A stretch of DNA of 64,000 nt. Source: Leptidea sinapis (lineage: Eukaryota > Arthropoda > Insecta > Lepidoptera > Pieridae). Location: positions 7,030,501 to 7,094,500 of the forward strand of contig NC_066288.1 of NCBI RefSeq assembly GCF_905404315.1, read 5' to 3'. Every line of letters begins with the position of its first letter. Position 1 is the first letter of the stretch. The position numbers and the translations under genes are program-made. Positions 57,370 to 64,000 of this stretch are shown here, piece after piece. The notes beneath the pieces were generated by a model, which was given only the letters and a program-made list of their open reading frames with translations, did no database searches and had not been told where the DNA came from.

Positions 57370-60241
57370 AACAAACAAAACAAATTACACAAACAAAAGA
57401 AATTTAAGGTTAGATTTTGTAACCCGGGATCTCTAGGAACACACCATGATGAAATAATTGTTCTAATGGCACGACATAATGTAGATATAGTCGCATTAAA
57501 CGAAACATATATCAGGGAGAAGAAGGTAAAGCTCCTCGTATACCCGGATACCGCTTACGCCATATTGCTCGAATACCTAATCATTTAAAGTCGCGAGGTG
57601 GCGGTGTAGGTTTTTACATTAAGAAGGGAAAAACAGTCCGCTATCTTGAATGTCCCACTCCGTCATTAATTGAGCAGATGTGGCTAAGAGTAAAAGTAGG
57701 AACCAAAATTATTGCAATTGGCACTGCTTATCGCCCACAGTGGACTAACACAGCAATATTTCTCGACTCACTTACTGAAACGATCGGTTCACTCCCATAT
57801 TATGACTATATATTATTAGTAGGAGATTTTAACATAAATTACTTAAACTCTCAGGAAACAAGTAGCAAGTGCTTAGATAATTTTCCAACAATTCATAACT
57901 TGAAACAACATATTAATGAACCTACACATTTTACTGGCGATACTGCAACTTTACTTGATCTTGTTTGTTCGAATACAAAAGTACATAACGTGTGTCTTGA
58001 CTTAGTTGCGGAGATCAGCGCTCACACATTTATATCTTTTAATCTCAACATCATGAGGGATAAACTTTCGCCGCCAAAAAATAATATTTAGGCCGCTTAA
58101 GGATATAAAATCGAACATTTTGGACAGTGCATTAAATTTAATTAACTGGCAGAATATTTCACAAGCGCCTAATGTTAATAACATGGTAGACCAATTCAGT
58201 CAGAACGTTTTGTGGTTGTTCGATATATTAGCTCCGTTGAAGACCATATGCATACGCGACCATCAATATCCATGGATAACTTATAATATTAAGTTACTAA
58301 TGAGACGCAGACATGAAGCACAAATAAGGGCTAGAATAAACAAATCGGAGGTGTCTAAAAATTATTATAAAGACCTCAAGTCTGATGTTACGGCCGCAAT
58401 TTACAGGGAAAAAGCGGTATATTTTGACACTTATATAAATTCGAATTTACATAAATCGGAAGTTCTTTGGAAACATGTGAGAAGGCATGTTAATGTGAAT
58501 CAAAAAAATTACAATGATCTTCCTGAGCACCTTAGGGATTCCGATTTAATAAATTCACATTTTGTGAATGTACCTGGAAGCCAATATGTACCGCTTTCGA
58601 CTCTTTATTATTATGAGAATAATAGGTATAACCGTAGTGTATTTTCTTTAAAGTCCACGAACGAAATATCTGTTTTAAAAATAATACGTTCGTTACATTC
58701 TAACGCTGTTGGTCTTGATGGTATTTCACTTGATATGCTCCAATTATTGTTACCCCACGCTTTACCCGTCATCACTAGCATAATGAATACATTCATATTA
58801 TCTGGTGTATTCCCTACAAGTTGGCAAACAGCTTTGGTGAAGTCCCTACCAAAAAAAGAAAATATTAATTTAATTAAAGAGTTACGACCAATCAGTATAT
58901 TACCGTGCCTATCGAAAGTATTAGAAAAAATTGTTTATCCTCAACTCACAGAATATTTAGAGATAAATAACATACTACCAAAATTGCAATCGGGTTTCCG
59001 GAAACGGTATAGCACAACAACTGCTTTAATGGAAGTATTGGATAATATATTAGATGCACAAGATAAGGTGGCGGGTACAATCTTGGTCTTACTAGACTTC
59101 TCGCGTGCCTTTGAAACTATAAATAGATCTTTATTAATATCTAAGTTAAAATTTTATGGCTTTAGCTTGGACACTCTTAAATGGTTTCTAAGTTACTTAG
59201 AATATCGTAAGCAGACTGTGGAGCTTACATCATTTGATGGCAAGAAATGTTTTTCTGAATTTACTCCTGTCAATCGAGGTGTTCCACAAGGTTCCATCCT
59301 AGGCCCTATAATTTTTGCACTTTACTGCGCAGACATTGTAGAAAGTATTAGGCATTGTAAGTTCCACTTATATGCTGACGATATACAATTATATATTACA
59401 TGTAAGCCTGACGATGTTAGTAGCACTGTTACGAAACTTAATGAAGACTTACAACGTATTTCAGAGTGGTCAGAGTCACATACTCTATTATTAAACCCCG
59501 ATAAAACGAAGTTCATGATATTAGGAACTAGAAATCAGATCGATATTATTGGCCAACAGCATCCATTACTTCAAATAAATGGGAAAAGTATCGAAAGAGT
59601 TAGTGAAGCACGTAACTTGGGTTTATTAATGGACGAACAGTTAAGATTTGAGAAGCATACACTCACTACCGTCCGAAACTGTTTCTATCGACTTAAAATT
59701 TTATACAATATTCGGAATAATTTGTGAGAGTCTAGTTCTATCTAAATTCAATTATGCCGATGCAGTTATAAGTCACAGGCTCTTAGCAAGAACTAAAAAA
59801 CTTATTCAGCGGGTACAAAATGCCTGCGCTAGATATTGTTTTAAAATCCCTCCTCGTGAACATGTCTCACCATATCTAAATAATGCTAAAATGCTAAAAA
59901 TGGAATATCGGCGACAATTGCATTTTGCTACTCTTCTTTTTGGGGTTATAAAATACAAAATTCCACAATATCTTTATACCAAGTTACGATGGTCTGCTGA
60001 CACTTGCAAGTATCACACTAGAGCTTCTCCTTACCTGCTCTGTGTACCACCACACCGGTCAGCGGCATTCGAAGGAGGCTTTTGTTATAATTATTCTAAA
60101 ATATGGAATGACTTACCTCCTCCCCTTCGTAATATAAATAGTGTTTATACCTTTAGAAATAAATATAAAACGAATTTGTTTACACTTCAGTTGGGCCTCT
60201 CTCAAAATAAATCTTAATATTAATTAGAAGGTTAAAAAAAA
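57370..60241 (+). mobile_element. CR1-group LINE, nearly complete second ORF
   Basis: Encodes an AP-type endonuclease (RFCNPGSLGTHHDEI, VALNETYI, GVGFYIKKG, YRPQW, LLVGDFNINY) and then a reverse transcriptase (58120-59727) with LLDFSRAFETINRSLL, RGVPQGSILGP and catalytic YADD at 59371-59382, plus the C-terminal domain to 60217. Three frame breaks, near 57515, 58085 and 59705, inactivate it. A short A-run ends it. No first ORF is recognised. It could be CR1, L2, Crack or Daphne clade. Confidence 0.8.
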
Positions 60242-60514
60242 ACTACGCCGCAAATCTCTTTCATAGTTTCAATGAATATATTTAATGTGTATATGTATAT
60301 ATGGACATATATGTTTATATATATATATATGTATATATATTTATATATTGGGCATATAAAATAAAAAATATAAAAAAAACCGTTATGCACACAAAATTTC
60401 ATACAAATTGGTGTAGCCGTTTCGGAGAAATTTGGTAAGAAACACCGGGACACGAGAATTTTATATATTATATAATCAATATATATCTAATTAATAACTG
60501 TTACGATCTAGCCG
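60242..60514 (+). repeat. simple repeats and retroelement-like tail
   Basis: A (GTATAT)n stretch is followed by ATTTCATACAAATTGGTGTA, GCCGTTTCGGAGAAATTTGG and CACGAGAATTTTATATATTA, a block common at lepidopteran retroelement ends. Confidence 0.4.
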
Positions 60515-60914
60515 TCTACTACAATATTATTTTTTACCTTATGTTTTGAGTACTATCATTTATTTATTTTTTATTTATTACATAATTATTGTATTTAATA
60601 ATGGAAGAACTTGTGGCTGTTATCGCGACGGCCGCCTTATTGAAGGTAGCTGCTGAAAATCAGTGTTGGGTGATACCCAACTAATATGCTGAGTAGCAAA
60701 CCTTTTTGGGACATAACACTGCAAACACCACCTTATTATGTTGATATAGAATAAGCCTTACTTTAGTTTTTTAATGTATGTTAGTTTTACTAAGATTAGG
60801 CATATTATAGTAATTTTTAAGATAAGTTTTTTCATATTATTTGTTATTATATTTTGTAAATGTTCACGTGTATTTGTAGTGTTTGTTCCAAATAAAGATA
60901 TACTTACTTACTTA
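60515..60914 (+). repeat. family C short retroelement (SINE-like), copy 2
   Basis: Same start (TCTACTACAATATT) and same (CTTA)n tail as copy 1, about 90% identical by eye. Identical 5' boundaries suggest a full-length short element rather than random truncation. Confidence 0.65.
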
Positions 60915-61140
60915 CATTATTTATATTTATATTATTAGTCAAATATCGATAAAAATTATCGATTGATTCCAACCCTATATATTTATTATATTGGCAGCTC
61001 TGATATTACGTCATTAGTTGATTATGTTGGCATCAAGATTTATTCCAATACAATACAAGCGACATTTCTCATAATTTTCTATGGCACTCCCGTCTCTTGA
61101 ACGTAGTGTTTAAATTCTCTTTGTTCCCACCTACCTCTAG

Positions 61141-61160
61141 TCTAGAGTCTAGACTCTAGA
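61141..61160. repeat. 20-bp perfect palindrome
   Basis: TCTAGAGTCTAGACTCTAGA reads the same on both strands, with partial extension on each side (CTACC/GGTAG). Confidence 0.6.
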
Positions 61161-61541
61161 GGTAGAAAGGCAGTAAGGCCCCTGGCTATAGCCTGTTCGA
61201 AAGAACGAATTAATATTAAAAAAAAAAAATCTAGAGGTAGATGTGTGTCGGGTAGTCGACTGTCGGTACTTGTTATTTGTTTTTCGAATACCGGTTTCGA
61301 AAACTATTTTTTTTTAAAGTACCTTTTCTTTATTTTTCAACTGGCGGATTTTTTAATTCATGTATGGTATGTACCTACTTACTACTTCATTCTTGGTAAT
61401 TTGGTATTTAATAATTTATAAAAATGTTTTATTGCTACGCAATTTGCTATGTCGGAATTTTTAGTAAGATATTAATACGACTCTTACGAATGGTGGTTGT
61501 TTGTCGCGGCGGAATTTAATGTTTATAAAATTGTTACCAAT

Positions 61542-61712
61542 ATGAATGTTTGTCTCCGACTTCTTGATGTTTATTTGTATTTATGTATGTTTAAGTAAGT
61601 ATGTTATACATAATGTATGTTTAAGTAAGTATGTTATACATAATAGGTTATATTATTGTCTTGTACCTATCGTGTGCCTATTTTGGGGCAAGATAATTTG
61701 TGTAAAAGCCTG
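61542..61712 (+). mobile_element. 5'-truncated copy of the same SINE, with internal duplication
   Basis: It shares the ATGTTT body and the GGGGCAAGATAATTTGTGTA end with the copy at 11846 but lacks the tRNA head. It contains a perfect 30-base tandem duplication (61585-61614 and 61615-61644). Confidence 0.65.
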
Positions 61713-62351
61713 TCTATATTATATTATTACTTTATACTTACTTATATTGTATTTAAGGCTCTTATATGTGTGAACGATAGATCGTTACTGTGATGGAATT
61801 TATTCGTCAAATTATTATCTCAAGTCAAGCTGTATAATCTAATCCATAAATTTTGTGTCGTACCGCAATACAAAATTACTTAAGGCGTAACATACTGCGA
61901 TACGACCTCAATAACATGATGCGCCCGCCACCCGTCACCCTACGACTTATGGAATGTCACATGAATTATTAATATGCATGTATGTATGTATGTAGCTTAG
62001 TAAAATGTTTCACTACCATAAAGAACTGCTTTGTTATGATCACAACTTCAAGCCACAATGACAGCTGCCGGCCCCGAAGTAAAAGTACTCTGTGGTCAGA
62101 GTAAGTAAACTTTAGTAACAAATGTAATTTTATTAGTTAAAAATTAAAAAAAAAACGACTAAAATAACTAAAAAGTATCAAATAACTAAAAATTTAATTT
62201 AATACACCTCTTATGCAAACCTTTACCTTTAATATTCATAAAATACTATTAAGTACTTATATGTACTATATTTGATACTTTTCAGTTTTTGAAGTCGGTT
62301 TTTTTAAATGTAGTAAGTATTTTTTTTACGTTTTAGTGCCAGTTAGTAATA

Positions 62352-62384
62352 ATAATATATAGTATATATATATATATATAATAA
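62352..62384. repeat. (TA)n microsatellite
   Basis: Uninterrupted TATATA run. A similar (TA)/(GTATAT) stretch lies at 60285-60350. Confidence 0.6.
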
Positions 62385-62824
62385 AAAAACCGTACACAGA
62401 AAACAATTATGTCATCCAGGTAGACGAAAATTTATATAAATGTTCATAAAATGAATACTACTGGGCCAAACTATGTAAAATTTGTATGGGACCAAATGGC
62501 ATCTATATCGGATCATAAATCTCAAAGTAATCGGTGTACATACATAAAAAATACCGATCGAATTGATAACCTCCTCCTTTTTGCAGTCGGTTAAAAAATA
62601 GAATGAACGAAAGATGTTGCAACGTAATAATTCTTCGACGAGAATTTTGTCACTCGTAGTGTGCATGTTAGGGTAAACGAGAAATTCACCGATGTCGACA
62701 ACTTTTGTCTCTCGTGTCGCGACATATCTCGCGTAGCCTAGCACGGCAGGGGTGAAGACTCAAGAGATGCGTTGCCGGTGTCTACATAATAGCAAAGAAC
62801 ACTTAACTTAGATAATTTTTACGT

Positions 62825-63014
62825 CTAGGTAGTCTCTGGCTCTTAGACAACCGATAAAAACAGGCCAGATTTAATACATTAGTGTGCGTAACAAGCTACG
62901 TGTTACACTCGCGATTTGTATGTACACTTTGTGTTAGTGTACGCGCATCGCTCAAAATATAGGTTGACTGACCACTCAATGTTTTTCGACGTTTTCACAG
63001 CTGTCATAGTCTAT
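62825..63014 (-). mobile_element. MITE family M, copy 4 (inverted)
   Basis: Reverse copy with TTTTTCGACGTTTTCACAGC and GCTGTCATAGTCTAT at its right end. Confidence 0.55.
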
Positions 63015-63021
63015 TTAAACC

Positions 63022-63372
63022 ACAGACCTCTACTATATACCACGGGACTGGCGGCTATCAAAGTGCTTTTGTGCCTGTTTGATATTCGCCATTTTGACGC
63101 TGTTGGCCAAGTAGCGCGAGCCTGTGGTACTAAAACAAGCGATGACAACATTCTTGAAGTATAAATAACACGAAAAACGAACGAAATGAACTCAAAATTC
63201 AAAAATACTTCAGAGTATTGTACGTTCCAGTTATTGTACTTCGCAGCCATTTGTATTATACGTCAATATTAGATCTCTGGACACTCACGTGTGCCGCTTC
63301 AAATAGGAAAAAAAAAATTGGCTGTCAAACATATGGAACAGCCTGTCCAGTGGTATTTATACAGGTTAGTGA
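63022..63372 (+). mobile_element. MITE family L, copy 3
   Basis: Complete copy ending GCCTGTCCAGTGGTATTTAT and ACAGGTTAGTGA. Directly abuts a family M copy. Confidence 0.6.
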
Positions 63373-63833
63373 TCTAGACTTAACTGAACTAATAGAATAA
63401 ATTATTTTCTAAAAAACATAACTAACAACCAAAAATAACTATTTTATGAAACTTGAATATACTTAATTTCTTATCAAAAATATGCGCAACTCGTATGCAT
63501 ATAAATTAAATAGACGTCACATTGACCCTTACAATAGAAATAAATAATTAATTAAAATAGATAGTACGATTAGATTGATCGATGATTTAAAATTCCGTTA
63601 CACATACAATTTTGCTTGTTTGTTTGATTTCTTGCTATTTACAAGTTTTATTTAAGATTATTTTATGGTTAACAAAAGTTTCCTTGAATAGCATACATTA
63701 TAACACTTAGTTCTTAGACCTATTTCTGCGGACATAATTCAAATGTAATAATAACCTTATTTCACTAAACAGAGGTTCACAACACTTAAATATTAGTATG
63801 TAAGTACTACGTCTAAAAATATACTTATCTATA

Positions 63834-64000
63834 TAAATATAAATTAATTGCTGTTCGTTAGTCTCGCTAAAACTCGAGAACTGTTGGACCGATTTGGCTA
63901 ATTTTGGTCTTGAATTATTTGTGTAAGTACAGGGAAGGTTTAAATTAATAGGAAAATGCTTCGAATTAAATAAAAACAACAAATTTGTTTTTTCTTTGAT
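63834..64000 (+). mobile_element. Helitron-like left part, cut by window end
   Basis: TATCTATATAAATATAAATT, then CGCTAAAACTCGAGAACTGT and GGACCGATTTGGCTAATTTT, a common lepidopteran block. Continues past the window. Confidence 0.45.

Noticed and set aside
1..64000. CRISPR array, operon or bacterial origin
   Set aside because: No spaced direct-repeat arrays, ribosome-binding sites or tightly packed genes; introns and retroelements show an animal genome.

Overview
The window reads as nuclear DNA of a lepidopteran (moth or butterfly). It is AT-rich, its genes are split by introns with GT..AG splice sites, and it is packed with repeats typical of Lepidoptera: a tRNA-headed SINE, RTE, Jockey-group and CR1-group LINE tails, Helitron ends finishing in CTAGT, mariner, hAT and PIF/Harbinger relatives, and many small inverted-repeat elements. 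The species cannot be told from the sequence. There is no bacterial or phage content, operon or CRISPR array. Open reading frames are short because most of the coding sequence is either spliced exons or retroelement fossils.

Two host genes are supported. The first is a complete 11-exon gene on the minus strand (start codon at 22111, stop codon at 4838-4840). I assembled it by hand from splice sites and reading phase. The joined exons total 1746 bases, which is exactly 582 codons with no internal stop. The product resembles TAF6L (SAF6 in flies), the TAF6-type subunit of the SAGA histone acetyltransferase coactivator: an N-terminal histone fold followed by a helical-repeat (HEAT-like) domain. 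The gene includes a 20-base microexon. A 150-base segment inside intron 8 is phase-compatible and may be a cassette exon. Its introns hold at least ten transposable-element insertions.

The second gene, on the plus strand (46511-50721), is a sugar transporter of the major facilitator superfamily, similar to facilitated trehalose transporters (Tret1). Two coding exons are clear. A possible short first coding exon lies at 44371-44403. The intron between the two clear exons holds a Harbinger-type element that carries a MADF-domain gene fragment and sits inside an RTE LINE.

Layout: 1-4600 repeats; 4838-22111 the TAF6L-like gene with intronic transposons; 22487-24262 a 1.8 kb inverted-repeat element just upstream of it; 24440-44300 gene-poor DNA with fragments of LINEs, mariner and MITEs; 44371-50721 the transporter; 50862-54350 RTE fragment, a degraded Crypton-like tyrosine recombinase, a Harbinger-like MITE and LINE tails; 55150-56430 a GC-rich Jockey-type LINE; 57370-60240 a nearly complete CR1-group LINE; 60515-64000 a putative new short retroelement, a SINE fragment and MITEs.

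The most useful observations are well-dated nested insertions with their target duplications: hAT in a LINE (8 bp), a new 400 bp retroelement in a LINE (6 bp, with the empty site visible in another LINE copy), and Harbinger in RTE (TAA). Others are two exons whose 3' splice sites sit about 20-25 bases from a retroelement tail, the possible cassette exon, and several repeat families that recur only within this window.
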